From RGIG4140 sp045655105 (GTDB lineage: Bacteria; Pseudomonadota; Alphaproteobacteria; CAAHEQ01; UBA3637): a stretch of DNA of 46,426 bases. The first letter of the stretch is position 1, and each line of letters opens with the position of its first letter. Of the stretch, positions 8,388-16,559 are shown piece after piece. The translations under genes and the position numbers were made by a program. The DNA lies in assembly GCA_045655105.1 (NCBI GenBank), contig JAZOOQ010000069.1:1-46426 (forward strand), given 5' to 3'. The notes under the pieces are model-generated. The model did no database searches. It was given only the letters and a program-made list of their open reading frames with translations, and had not been told where the DNA came from.

Positions 8388-8954
8388 ATGCGTTTTTTAG
8401 CTTTTTTAACAGGTTTGATGCTGGTTTCAAGTGTTTCTTTGGCAAATGAAAGTGTTTCTCCAGAAGGATATTTTGGAAATTGGCGCGTTTACACGGCAAA
8501 AGAAGGAACTGAAACGCTTTGTTTTATGGTTGCCTCGCCCCAACACACGTCAAGCGAACGAGAAGGAAATTTTTTGAGCATTACTCATCGTCCATATGAA
8601 AACTCTTTTGATACAATTGCATTAATGTTTGGAACAATGTTTCATAAAACATCTAGACCAACGATTGAAGTTGATAACCATAAACCTTTTGAAATGAAAA
8701 CAGCTGATGATTCATCATTTGTGATGAGTGAGAAGGATGAAAAAGTTTTGATTGAGCAGATGATTATTGGAAACGTGGCTAGAACAAAAGGCAAAAGTCA
8801 TAAAAAAAATGTTTTAAGAGAAACTTTTTCATTAAAAGGTTTTTCAAAGGCGTATGATATGTTGAATGAAAAATGTCCACGTTCTAAAGAGGTCATTTCT
8901 GGAAAAGCTGAAGAACAACTTTCTTCGAAACAAGAAGGTGGAGAAGTTAAATGA
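8388..8954 (+). CDS. IalB-like (invasion-associated locus B) secreted protein
   Basis: 188 residues beginning with a clear Sec signal peptide (MRFLAFLTGLMLVSSVSLA, cleavage about residue 19), then a FGNWRVYTAKE segment and a CF...C pattern resembling IalB-family periplasmic proteins of alphaproteobacteria. The family is named for Bartonella IalB but is widespread in non-pathogens; its activity is unknown. ATG 8388 follows TTAGAGGAAAG; an upstream in-frame ATG at 8352 would put charged residues ahead of the signal peptide. Its stop overlaps the rlmN start (ATGA), so the two are coupled. The family call is by overall resemblance and is moderate. Confidence 0.65.
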   Translation: MRFLAFLTGLMLVSSVSLANESVSPEGYFGNWRVYTAKEGTETLCFMVASPQHTSSEREGNFLSITHRPYENSFDTIALMFGTMFHKTSRPTIEVDNHKPFEMKTADDSSFVMSEKDEKVLIEQMIIGNVARTKGKSHKKNVLRETFSLKGFSKAYDMLNEKCPRSKEVISGKAEEQLSSKQEGGEVK

Positions 8955-10006
8955 AAAAGGAATTAATTGGTTTAAGTGTTGACGCTCTAAAAGAAGAAAT
9001 GGAAAGTTTGGGTGAAAAACCATTTAGAGCTAAACAATTGTGGCAATGGATTTATAATAAAGGTGAAACAGATTTTTTCAAGATGACATCATTGGCAAAA
9101 ACTTTTCAGTCACATCTTGATGAATTATATACTGTTTCGCATCCAAAAATTGTAACTGAGCAAACGTCAACTGATGGAACGCGTAAATGGCTTATGGAAT
9201 TTCAAGATGAAAAACAAGTTGAATGCGTTTATATTCCAGAATCAGATAGGGGTGCAGTGTGTTTGTCAACACAAGTGGGATGTGCACAAGGATGTAAATT
9301 TTGCCATACGGGAACGCAACGTATGATGCGCAATTTAACGGCAGGTGAAATTGTTGGGCAATTTATGTCAGCTAGGGATAGTTATAATGAATGGCCAACT
9401 CCAACTGATGAAACAAGAATGCTTTCAAATATTGTTGTGATGGGGATGGGTGAGCCATTATGTAATTTTGAAAATTTAAAACAAGCTCTTTTAATTTTGA
9501 TGAATGGTGATGGTATTGGTATTTCTAAAAGAAGAATTACGGTTTCAACATCAGGTGTTGCAAATCATATTCCCGAACTAGCTGATCTTGGTGTAAAATT
9601 GGCTGTTTCTTTGCATGCACCAACAAATGAAATTAGAGATAAAATTATGCCTGTTAATCGCAAATTTCCATTAGAAGTTTTAATTAATGCTTGTAAAGAA
9701 TATCAAAAACGAAGTGAAAGACGGCAATTTATCACGATGGAATATGTGATGCTTAAGGATATTAATGATTCTGAAAAAGATGCTGAAAACCTTATGAAGT
9801 TGGTAGATGGTCTTGAAGTGAAGTTTAATTTGATTCCTTTCCATCATTGGGAAGGGGCTCCATTTGAAGCTTCTAGTATGAATAAGATGCATAAATTTGC
9901 TAAAAAACTTGAAAGTAATTATTTTGCGGCACCAATTAGAAGATCTCGAGGGGAAGATATTATGGCTGCTTGTGGTCAACTTAAATCAGCTAAAGGAAAA
10001 ATGTAA
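8951..10006 (+). CDS. rlmN: 23S rRNA (adenine-2503) / tRNA (adenine-37) C2-methyltransferase
   Basis: 351 residues, a radical-SAM enzyme that methylates A2503 of 23S rRNA and A37 of some tRNAs. The cluster motif is CAQGCKFC (Cys-x3-Cys-x2-Cys) near residue 112. The SAM-binding VMGMGEPL motif follows, and the C-terminal MAACGQL holds the Cys that is transiently methylated and resolves the intermediate. Length and motifs are typical. It overlaps the preceding IalB-like gene by four bases and is followed 19 bases later by a nitroreductase gene. Confidence 0.96.
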   Translation: MKKELIGLSVDALKEEMESLGEKPFRAKQLWQWIYNKGETDFFKMTSLAKTFQSHLDELYTVSHPKIVTEQTSTDGTRKWLMEFQDEKQVECVYIPESDRGAVCLSTQVGCAQGCKFCHTGTQRMMRNLTAGEIVGQFMSARDSYNEWPTPTDETRMLSNIVVMGMGEPLCNFENLKQALLILMNGDGIGISKRRITVSTSGVANHIPELADLGVKLAVSLHAPTNEIRDKIMPVNRKFPLEVLINACKEYQKRSERRQFITMEYVMLKDINDSEKDAENLMKLVDGLEVKFNLIPFHHWEGAPFEASSMNKMHKFAKKLESNYFAAPIRRSRGEDIMAACGQLKSAKGKM

Positions 10007-10025
10007 AAAAAGGAAAGGGAGTTAA

Positions 10026-10529
10026 ATGGAATTTTTTAATGTATTAAAAGAAAGACGTTCTATTCGTCATTATGAAGAAGGTTTTATTGTTCCGTTTGAG
10101 GATATTAAAAAAATTATAGAGGCGGGAATGTATGCTCCCTCTGCTATGAGAAGGTTTCCATGGGAATTCTTAGTGATAACAGATCAAGTTTTGCTTCAAA
10201 AAATTGAAAAAGAACATAAATATGCATCTTTTGCAAGTTCTGCTGGGGTTATGATTGCTGTTTGTGAAAAAGAAAGTGTTTCTCATGCAGGTATGGGTGT
10301 TATTGATGTGGCAATGGCATCTCAAAATATGATGTTAGCGGCATATGCTTTGGGATATGGTTCTTGTTTTTGTGGGGTTTATCCTGAAACGCATGAAAAG
10401 TTTGCTGATGTGTTGCAAGTTCCAAAAGATGTGCGTGTTATTGGATTAATTTCGCTTGGAAAAGCAATTGAAACAAAAGGTGTGCCAGAACGATATGATG
10501 AACTTAAGGTTCATGTGAATCGTTGGTAA
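10026..10529 (+). CDS. Nitroreductase-family FMN oxidoreductase
   Basis: 167 residues. The N-terminal ERRSIRHYE motif contacts FMN phosphate in this family, APSAMRRFPWEF follows, and the central MLAAYALGYGSCF segment matches the usual dimer-helix region. Such enzymes use NAD(P)H to reduce nitro compounds, quinones or flavins; the natural substrate is unknown. At 167 residues it is on the short side of the family. GGAAAGGGAG precedes ATG 10026. It probably shares the rlmN transcript and ends at a bidirectional terminator. Confidence 0.88.
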   Translation: MEFFNVLKERRSIRHYEEGFIVPFEDIKKIIEAGMYAPSAMRRFPWEFLVITDQVLLQKIEKEHKYASFASSAGVMIAVCEKESVSHAGMGVIDVAMASQNMMLAAYALGYGSCFCGVYPETHEKFADVLQVPKDVRVIGLISLGKAIETKGVPERYDELKVHVNRW

Positions 10530-10563
10530 AAAAAACACCGCCTTTTTCAAGGCGGTGTTTTTT
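10528..10563. terminator. Bidirectional terminator between the nitroreductase gene and fabI
   Basis: AACACCGCC (10534-10542) pairs with GGCGGTGTT (10551-10559), with A-tracts and T-tracts on either side, so it works for both convergent genes. Confidence 0.93.
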
Positions 10564-10575
10564 ATTAAACTTTTT

Positions 10576-11406
10576 TTATTCAGACAATTTGAATTGAGAT
10601 AACAATTCGGCAGATTTTGCTGAATTTCTTGGATTGATCATTGCATTTTTATGGTATCCTGCGTCTACATGAACGATTTCGCCAGTAATACCTGCAGCTA
10701 AATCAGAGCAAAGGAACATGCCTGTTCCGCCAACATCTTCAATGGTGACGTTTCTGCAAAGAGCAGAGTTGTTTTCTGTCCAACCTAAAATTTGACGGAA
10801 ATCCCCAATACCAGCGGCAGCTAATGTGCGGATTGGACCAGCGGAAATAGCATTAACGCGAATATTTTGATGGCCTAAATCAAAAGCAATAAAGTGAACA
10901 GAAGCTTCTAAAGCAGCTTTTGCAACACCCATCACATTATAATTTGGCAAATATCTTTCTGCACCTAAATAAGTGAGTGTTAAGCAAGCGCCACCATCTG
11001 TCATTAATTCAGCTGCACGTTTGCAAACATCGGTAAATGAATAACAAGAAATAAGCATAGAATTTGTGAAATTATCTTTTGATGTATCCACATAGCGGCC
11101 TTTGAGCTCATTTTTATCAGAAAAAGCAATCGCATGAACAACAAAATCTAATTTTCCCCATTTTTCTTTTAACGTGGCAAAAACATTATCCATTGATTCG
11201 CTGTTTAATACATCGCAGGGGATTAAAATATCTGAGCCGATGCTTTGAGCCAATGGACGAACGCGTTTTTCAAGAGCTTCGCCTTGATAAGTGAAAGCAA
11301 TTTCGGCGCCTTGGTCAGCCATGGCTTTTGCAATTCCCCATGCAATTGAATGGTCGTTGGCAACACCCATGATAAGCCCTTTTTTCCCCGCCATAATTCC
11401 TGTCAT
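10576..11406 (-). CDS. fabI: Enoyl-[acyl-carrier-protein] reductase (NADH)
   Basis: 276 residues. It catalyses the last reduction of each fatty-acid elongation cycle and is the triclosan target. It is an SDR-fold protein: GLIMGVANDHSIAWGIA is the FabI-type nucleotide-binding motif, and the catalytic pair is in YNVMGVAK (Tyr-x6-Lys, after AERYLPN). GPIRTLAAAGI is the substrate-loop segment. GAAAGGAT precedes ATG 11406; a second in-frame ATG four codons later (MAGKKGL) is possible. It is monocistronic here. A TATAAA sequence lies upstream but has no good -35 partner. Confidence 0.95.
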   Translation of the reverse strand: MTGIMAGKKGLIMGVANDHSIAWGIAKAMADQGAEIAFTYQGEALEKRVRPLAQSIGSDILIPCDVLNSESMDNVFATLKEKWGKLDFVVHAIAFSDKNELKGRYVDTSKDNFTNSMLISCYSFTDVCKRAAELMTDGGACLTLTYLGAERYLPNYNVMGVAKAALEASVHFIAFDLGHQNIRVNAISAGPIRTLAAAGIGDFRQILGWTENNSALCRNVTIEDVGGTGMFLCSDLAAGITGEIVHVDAGYHKNAMINPRNSAKSAELLSQFKLSE

Positions 11407-11544
11407 TTTTTTATCCTTTCTATTTGTTTTTATCGAAATTTTAAAATTTATACACTTCTAACCGATAAAATATATGAAAAGAAGAAAAAAATCAAATGAC
11501 ACTTTTGTTACAAAGTATTAAAAATGGCTTTTTAAAAGGGTTTC

Positions 11545-11573
11545 TTGAATTTTTTAAGAAGATGAGATATGCT
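11545..11573 (+). promoter_or_regulatory. Promoter of the ADP-ribosylglycohydrolase gene
   Basis: TTGAAT (11545-11550), 17-base spacer, TATGCT (11568-11573). It lies inside the longer open frame and supports the later start at 11601. Confidence 0.6.
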
Positions 11574-11600
11574 ATTTTTAATTTTAGTGCGGAGAATAAT

Positions 11601-12386
11601 ATGCTTGGGGCGATAACAGGTGACGTTATTGGATCGATTTATGAGTTTCATAATATAAAAACAAAAGATTTTCCTTTGTTTTTAAAGAACAATACGTTTA
11701 CTGATGATACAATTTTAACTGCAGCAACCGCAGAGTGGCTTTTAACAAATGGTAATGCAAAAGAAATATTTTTAAAATGGGGAAGATGTTATCAAGCGCG
11801 TACATTGGAAAATGGTAAAATTCCTGCTTTTGGAAAAGGTTTTATGACTTGGCTTGAAACAGGGTGTGCATATGGGGCCAAAACAAACGGATGTGTGATG
11901 CGGATAAGTCCGATCGGATTAATGGAAAAGGATTTAAAAATTGCCCTTAAAAAAGCATTATATCTAACGAATATGACTCATAATCATCAAGAAAGTTTAA
12001 AATATACATCAGCTTATATTGAAACAATGTTTTTGTTGAAAAAGGAAAAATCAAGTGATTTTATAAGAAGTTATATTTCAAAAAAATATGATTTTAATTT
12101 ATCAAAAACAATAGATGAAATTCGTCCCAATTATAATAAATTTTATTGCAGTTGTAAAAACTCTGTTCCTCAGGCAATTCAATCCGTTTTAGAAGCTTCT
12201 TCTTTTGAAGATGCAATAAGAAATGCTGTTTCATTAGGAGGGGATAGTGATACTTTGGCAGCTATGGCTGGTGGGCTTGCAGAGGTTAAATTTCCAATGC
12301 CAATTTGCATTCAAGAAAAAACGTTATCATATCTCGATAAAAATATTAAAAATATTATTTTTGAATTTTATCAAAAAATCAGATAG
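11601..12386 (+). CDS. ADP-ribosylglycohydrolase family protein (DraG/ARH type)
   Basis: 261 residues. The family uses two magnesium ions to remove ADP-ribose from proteins or small molecules. The N-terminus LGAITGDVIGS is characteristic; metal ligands are in TDDT (residues 34-37) and GGDSDT (about 213-218) near the C-terminus. I take ATG 11601 because GGAG lies six bases upstream and a promoter lies just before it; an in-frame ATG at 11496 would add 35 residues across that promoter. The substrate is unknown. It lies upstream of an unusual HExxH protein that has its own promoter. Confidence 0.88.
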   Translation: MLGAITGDVIGSIYEFHNIKTKDFPLFLKNNTFTDDTILTAATAEWLLTNGNAKEIFLKWGRCYQARTLENGKIPAFGKGFMTWLETGCAYGAKTNGCVMRISPIGLMEKDLKIALKKALYLTNMTHNHQESLKYTSAYIETMFLLKKEKSSDFIRSYISKKYDFNLSKTIDEIRPNYNKFYCSCKNSVPQAIQSVLEASSFEDAIRNAVSLGGDSDTLAAMAGGLAEVKFPMPICIQEKTLSYLDKNIKNIIFEFYQKIR

Positions 12387-12400
12387 TTATATCATTATTG

Positions 12401-12429
12401 TTGATAAAAATCCGATTTTATGGTATACT
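12401..12429 (+). promoter_or_regulatory. Promoter of the HExxH/FHA-like gene
   Basis: TTGATA (12401-12406), 17-base spacer, TATACT (12424-12429). It starts 15 bases after the glycohydrolase stop codon. Confidence 0.75.
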
Positions 12430-12458
12430 TTATATATCATAAAAGAATGGAGGCAAGA

Positions 12459-14030
12459 ATGACTCAACCCTTATCATTGTATGAAAAACAAGCTTTTTTA
12501 AAACGATTTGATTTATCAGCTCTATCAGCCTCTGATCAACAAGCTTTTCATAGCCTTTTGTTTGATTATTTAAATGAATTTCCCGTAATGAATAAAATTG
12601 CGCGTGAGGTTATTGAAACGGGGTTTCGCTCTATTCATATCACAATACAAGATGATATGGCAGGAGCCGTAGGTAGTCAGTTTGGTAATAACATTAATTT
12701 TGATACAAAATATTGGGATCGGCATGCTTTTTCAAAGCAAGGAAGAAATCGTTTGGCTGCAACATTTTGGCACGAAACATTGCACTATCTGCAAGAAAAA
12801 AAGCTTCCAGCTGCAACCAGTAAAAGAGCTCATATTATTTATCGTCAGTTTATTGAAGCAGAAGCAAAAAGTATTTCAAATTTGATTAGCCCTGATAATA
12901 GGTTTGAAGAAGAACTGTATCGTGTGGCTTTAAAAAAATTTAAAAACATAGAAGCTGCTCAACGGTATTATTTGGGTATTTCGAGTCGATTGCGTTTGCA
13001 CGCTGATAGGGATTTAGCCAAAAATGAGGCTAAAAATATAATGGGATCGTCTTTTAGCGATCATTTATGGCATGATTCAGAGAAAAGCGCTGTTAAGCAT
13101 TGGCGGGATTTTTATTATAAGTATCATAACAGTCATATTGCTCGAGGGGGATATAAATCAATTTTTTTCAAAAAAACAAAATATGATGCTGATATAATAA
13201 GAAAAATGGAAGATTATTTCTTTAATAAGTATGGTATTAGTATTTCACCAAAATCTTCTATTTCAGGAGAAGTAATTGATCAATATGGGATGACATCTGG
13301 CATTGATAACACGATTTTGGTGGACCCTAGAGGGAATGAAATTTTTGATATTTCTAAATGGAGAAGAATATCTGGAGGCGCTGGAACAAAATTATATATT
13401 CTTGATTTGCCGAATATGGATAAAAATTATATAACGTCATTGCAGTATAAGCTTTCTGCAAAAGGAGTTGGTTCAAGGATAGATGTTGTTAATCATTCGG
13501 ATGGAAGTGTAAGTCGATGTTTGGTTATACCAGATGATGGTTCAAAAAATGCACAAAGATTTTTGAATCTTTGTGGTGTAGAGGGTAATGAAATTGAACA
13601 AGAAAAAACACGTCCACCTATGCCACCCAAACCTTTTAAACAGGTGAATTTAAAAAAAGGAATGAATGTTGCAGTTGATATTTATAATCCCCCGATTTTG
13701 AAAATGGGCGCAAATAAAGAAACAACGTTTGATTTAAAAGATATTTTAAATCAAAAACGCATTGATTTTTTGAAAGGAGGGGGCATTATGCTTTTAGGGC
13801 GAAATCCTTTGTCCCCCCATGCAAAAATTCCAAGTGAAGTTCGTAATTATCAAGGAGTGGTAAAGTCATATCAAATTGGCGAAACAGATGGAACAGTTTC
13901 AAATGCACAGGGGTATCTTTATATGGCGAAGGATGGTAAATTTTATTATAAAGATTGTTCCACTTATGGAACACATCTTTTTTTAAGAGCGGAAAAATTA
14001 ATGAACCAGTATTTATCAAGTGAAAGATAA
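12459..14030 (+). CDS. Unrecognised protein with zincin-like HExxH motif and FHA-like C-terminus
   Basis: 523 residues, soluble, no signal peptide. Residues about 100-112 read AATFWHETLHYLQ, an HExxH zinc-peptidase signature, and FIEAEAKS about 25 residues later could provide a third, acidic ligand. A middle region (about 270-370) contains IDNTILVDPRGNEIFDISKW. A proline-rich linker RPPMPPKP follows near 386-393. The tail (about 440-510) resembles a forkhead-associated fold: LLGRNP, then VSNAQGYLYM, then DCSTYGTHLF. The usual FHA His and Asn positions are Gln and Tyr, so phosphopeptide binding may be lost. ATG 12459 follows TGGAGG. Frame and promoter make the gene sure; domain calls are by eye. 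Confidence 0.75.
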   Translation: MTQPLSLYEKQAFLKRFDLSALSASDQQAFHSLLFDYLNEFPVMNKIAREVIETGFRSIHITIQDDMAGAVGSQFGNNINFDTKYWDRHAFSKQGRNRLAATFWHETLHYLQEKKLPAATSKRAHIIYRQFIEAEAKSISNLISPDNRFEEELYRVALKKFKNIEAAQRYYLGISSRLRLHADRDLAKNEAKNIMGSSFSDHLWHDSEKSAVKHWRDFYYKYHNSHIARGGYKSIFFKKTKYDADIIRKMEDYFFNKYGISISPKSSISGEVIDQYGMTSGIDNTILVDPRGNEIFDISKWRRISGGAGTKLYILDLPNMDKNYITSLQYKLSAKGVGSRIDVVNHSDGSVSRCLVIPDDGSKNAQRFLNLCGVEGNEIEQEKTRPPMPPKPFKQVNLKKGMNVAVDIYNPPILKMGANKETTFDLKDILNQKRIDFLKGGGIMLLGRNPLSPHAKIPSEVRNYQGVVKSYQIGETDGTVSNAQGYLYMAKDGKFYYKDCSTYGTHLFLRAEKLMNQYLSSER

Positions 14031-14069
14031 ATAGATTCTTTTTTATTATTTTTTGTGTTTTTAAAAACG

Positions 14070-14097
14070 AAAATCCCCGTTTGAAACGGGGACTTTT
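14070..14097. terminator. Bidirectional terminator before rpsI
   Basis: TCCCCGTTT pairs with AAACGGGGA around a very small loop, flanked by A and T runs. It serves the HExxH gene and, on the minus strand, rplM-rpsI. Confidence 0.85.
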
Positions 14098-14120
14098 GTG
14101 TCGAAACCCAAAGGCAATGA

Positions 14121-14597
14121 TTAACGTTTTGAGAATTGGAAACGTTTTCTTGCTTTTGATAAACCTGGTTTTTTACGTTCAACAATACGTGAATCGCGTG
14201 TTAAGAAACCAGCTCTCTTAAGGGCTGTATGTAATTCTGGTTCAAATAAGTCTAAGCAACGGCTGATACCATGACGAACGGCATAAGCTTGACCTGATAA
14301 ACCACCACCACAAACATTACATTGAACGTCGAATTGACCTTCACGGTTTGTAACAGCAAATGGTTGGTTGATAATCATTTGCAACACTGGACGTGGGAAA
14401 TAATTTTCAACGCTACGGCCATTAACAGTGATTTTTCCTGAACCTAATTTAATAATAACGCGAGCAATAGCGTTTTTCTTTTTACCAACAGATTGTGAAC
14501 GACCTAAAGAATCTTTTTTTGGTGTTCTTGGTGCAACAGGAGCAGCTTCAGCTGTTTCTTGTTTCAAATCTTCTAAAGTTGTTGTTTTTTTAACCAT
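14121..14597 (-). CDS. rpsI: 30S ribosomal protein S9
   Basis: 158 residues with an N-terminal extension of about 35 residues rich in Ala/Pro/Lys, as in other alphaproteobacteria. GRSQSVGKKKNAIARV opens the S9 core; the C-terminus KARKRFQFSKR is the tail that reaches the ribosomal P site. The start overlaps the rplM stop (TAATG), the standard L13-S9 coupling. Confidence 0.97.
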   Translation of the reverse strand: MVKKTTTLEDLKQETAEAAPVAPRTPKKDSLGRSQSVGKKKNAIARVIIKLGSGKITVNGRSVENYFPRPVLQMIINQPFAVTNREGQFDVQCNVCGGGLSGQAYAVRHGISRCLDLFEPELHTALKRAGFLTRDSRIVERKKPGLSKARKRFQFSKR

Positions 14598-15067
14598 TAT
14601 GCACCTCTTTTATTTTTTGGATTTTTAGAAGCAATATCCAAAACAATTGGATTTTGTGCTTGATGTGTGTGTTCTGGGCCAACAAAAATGCGCAATTTTT
14701 TCATTTGTTTGCGACCTAAAGCGTTTCTTGAAATCATGCGTTCAACGGCTTTTTCTAAAACACGTTCTGGATGTTCTTCTAATTGTTTTGCAACTGAAAC
14801 ACCTTTGATACCGCCAACATAACCTGTGTGATGGTAATACATTTTTTGTTCTAATTTGCGACCTGTTAATTTAACTTTTTCTGCGTTTACAACGATAACG
14901 TAGTCTCCGCAATCTTGATTCGGTGAAAAGCAAGGTTTATTTTTGCCGCGTAAGATTGTTGCAATTTGGCTGGCCAAACGACCCAAAACCAAATCAGCAG
15001 CATCAATAACATACCATTTGATATCGCTGTTCGCCGGATTAATTGTTTTTGTTGTTTTCATTGTCAT
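14597..15067 (-). CDS. rplM: 50S ribosomal protein L13
   Basis: 156 residues. The core shows WYVIDAADLVLGRLAS, GDYVIVVNAEKVKLTGRK and the YYHHTGY segment typical of L13. First gene of the rplM-rpsI operon, expressed from a near-consensus promoter. AAGGATTAAACATT lies before ATG 15067; a second ATG two codons in is less well spaced. Confidence 0.97.
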   Translation of the reverse strand: MTMKTTKTINPANSDIKWYVIDAADLVLGRLASQIATILRGKNKPCFSPNQDCGDYVIVVNAEKVKLTGRKLEQKMYYHHTGYVGGIKGVSVAKQLEEHPERVLEKAVERMISRNALGRKQMKKLRIFVGPEHTHQAQNPIVLDIASKNPKNKRGA

Positions 15068-15106
15068 AATGTTTAATCCTTGTTAATTTCTTTTTTTTGA
15101 CGCCTC

Positions 15107-15135
15107 TTTATACATTAAAATAAATCTAATGTCAA
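15107..15135 (-). promoter_or_regulatory. rplM-rpsI promoter
   Basis: TTGACA (15135-15130), 17-base spacer, TATAAA (15112-15107). Confidence 0.85.
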
Positions 15136-15151
15136 GCTCTTTTTCATTGTT

Positions 15152-15195
15152 TTTTAAGATTTTTTTATTGTGGTATTATAATACCATTCTTAAAA
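15152..15195. repeat. Nested inverted repeat between upp and rplM
   Basis: A 16-base perfect palindrome TGGTATTATAATACCA (15171-15186) lies within an outer pair TTTTAAGA (15152-15159) / TCTTAAAA (15188-15195). An 11-base T-rich bulge separates the left arms. It may end upp transcription, but there is no T-tract after it on the minus strand, so an operator is equally possible. Confidence 0.6.
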
Positions 15196-15205
15196 GCCTT
15201 ATGAA

Positions 15206-15853
15206 TTAAGGGATAAGAGAATTAAAATATCTATCTCCTGCATCGCCAAGACCTGGAACAATATATGCTTTATCATTCAAGTGGTTATCAATGCTTCCGG
15301 TTATTATTTTTATGTTTGGAAAAAGATTTTGAACGTTTTGGATGCCTTCTGGGGCACTTAAAAGAGAAATGAAAATAATATCTTCTTCTTTTATATCTTT
15401 TTCTTTAAATAGTTTGATTGTTTCTATTGCTGAACCACCTGTAGCAAGCATTGGATCTAAAATAAAGATTTTTGTTTTTTCTGAAAAGTGAGAAGGTGTT
15501 TTATCATAATACCAAACTGGTTCTTTTGTTTCTTCATCGCGATACATACCGATATGAAGCACATGTGCTTGAGGTAAAAGGCTAACGGCAGTTTCTGTGA
15601 ATGCAAGGCCTGCTCTTAGAATTGGGGCAATAATATAGGTATAATCTTCATCAATTTTTTGAACGGTGGTTAATGTTAAGGGTGTTTCAATTTCTTTATT
15701 TATTAATGGTAGAAATTTGAATCCTTCTTGAATTAATATACTTGATGCGCGTTGAAAAGCAGCTAAAAATATTTCTCTAGGTGTATGTTTATCTCTCAGA
15801 AGAGAAAGATTATGAGATAAAATGGGGTGATTTGGAATAAATATATTTTTCAT
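15206..15853 (-). CDS. upp: Uracil phosphoribosyltransferase
   Basis: 215 residues. It converts uracil and PRPP to UMP in pyrimidine salvage. The PRPP-binding loop is LDPMLATGGSA, RAGLAF lies before it, and the uracil-binding PGLGDAGDRYF ends the protein. CGGAG lies seven bases before ATG 15853. It is a single-gene unit with its own promoter. Confidence 0.95.
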   Translation of the reverse strand: MKNIFIPNHPILSHNLSLLRDKHTPREIFLAAFQRASSILIQEGFKFLPLINKEIETPLTLTTVQKIDEDYTYIIAPILRAGLAFTETAVSLLPQAHVLHIGMYRDEETKEPVWYYDKTPSHFSEKTKIFILDPMLATGGSAIETIKLFKEKDIKEEDIIFISLLSAPEGIQNVQNLFPNIKIITGSIDNHLNDKAYIVPGLGDAGDRYFNSLIP

Positions 15854-15880
15854 TAGTTTGCTCCGTTAGTCTTTTTCTTT

Positions 15881-15909
15881 ATATTATCAAAAATAATTAG
15901 AAGATACAA
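15881..15909 (-). promoter_or_regulatory. upp promoter
   Basis: TTGTAT (15909-15904), 17-base spacer, TAATAT (15886-15881). Confidence 0.55.
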
Positions 15910-15936
15910 CTTGCTTTTATAAAAAAGGATATTATC

Positions 15937-15965
15937 TTGACAAATAATCAAAAAAATCGTATACT
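15937..15965 (+). promoter_or_regulatory. rnpB promoter
   Basis: TTGACA (15937-15942), 17-base spacer, TATACT (15960-15965). The predicted start falls at about 15972, exactly where the P1 helix begins. Confidence 0.88.
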
Positions 15966-15971
15966 TTTCAA

Positions 15972-16336
15972 GTCAGATGATCGGATAATCGCTGAAAGGT
16001 AACTTTTGGAGGAAAGTCCGGGCTTCACGGAAACACGATACTGGATAACGTCCAGCTGGGGTGACCCACGGGATAGCGCCATAGAAAACAAACCGCCAAT
16101 TTTTATTGGTAAGGGTGAAACGGCGGGGTAAGAGCCCACCGCATTTTAAGCGATTAAAATGGCACGGCAAGCCCTATCGGAAGCAAGACCAAGTAAAGAG
16201 AGCCAAAGAGTAATCTTTGTTAAAATGAGCGTTTCTGATCTGCTCTCAAGAGGTAGGTCGCTAGAGGTAAGTAGTAATGCTTATCCAAGACGAATGATTA
16301 TCGATTACAAAACCCGGCTTATAGATTGTCTGACAT
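15972..16336 (+). ncRNA. rnpB: RNase P RNA, bacterial type A
   Basis: The catalytic RNA that trims tRNA 5' ends. The ends pair as P1: GTCAGA (15972-15977) with TCTGAC (16329-16334). Conserved blocks appear in order: GGAGGAAAGTCCGGGC, GGTAAGAGCCCACCG, GACGAATGATTATCG and ACAAAACCCGGCTTATAG near the 3' end. A T-rich stretch after P1 probably ends transcription. Length is about 365 bases. Confidence 0.96.
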
Positions 16337-16374
16337 TTTTTTTAAAATTTTTTTTATTTTTTTAAATTTTTTGC

Positions 16375-16403
16375 TTGCATTTATATTTTTTTTGGTGTAT
16401 ATA
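16375..16403 (+). promoter_or_regulatory. tRNA-Pro promoter
   Basis: TTGCAT (16375-16380), 17-base spacer, TATATA (16398-16403), 17 bases before the tRNA. Confidence 0.65.
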
Positions 16404-16420
16404 AATAACTACTTTATCAA

Positions 16421-16497
16421 CGGGGCGTAGCTCAGCCTGGTAGAGTACTTGGTTTGGGACCAAGGTGTCGCATGTTCGAATCATGTCGCCCCGACCA
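16421..16497 (+). tRNA. tRNA-Pro (anticodon TGG)
   Basis: Acceptor arms CGGGGCG and CGCCCCG; anticodon loop TTTGGGA with anticodon TGG at 16455-16457; TTCGAAT T-loop; encoded CCA at 16495-16497. Confidence 0.96.
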
Positions 16498-16501
16498 TCT
16501 A

Positions 16502-16528
16502 AAAGACGGACTTGTTCCGTCTTTTTTT
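16502..16528 (+). terminator. tRNA-Pro terminator
   Basis: AAAGACGGA pairs with TCCGTCTTT around a five-base loop, followed by T residues. It may also serve trpB from the other strand, though the T-tract there is short. Confidence 0.88.
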
Positions 16529-16559
16529 TATGGTCAAGGGGATAGATTTTAAGAAAAAA

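Noticed and set aside
11496..11600. Earlier start for the ADP-ribosylglycohydrolase
   Set aside because: The segment contains a 17-base-spaced promoter and the family begins at LGAITGD; the later ATG has GGAG before it.
16159..16365. Open frame of 68 codons
   Set aside because: It lies inside the RNase P RNA and runs into its T-rich 3' end; the RNA explains the sequence.
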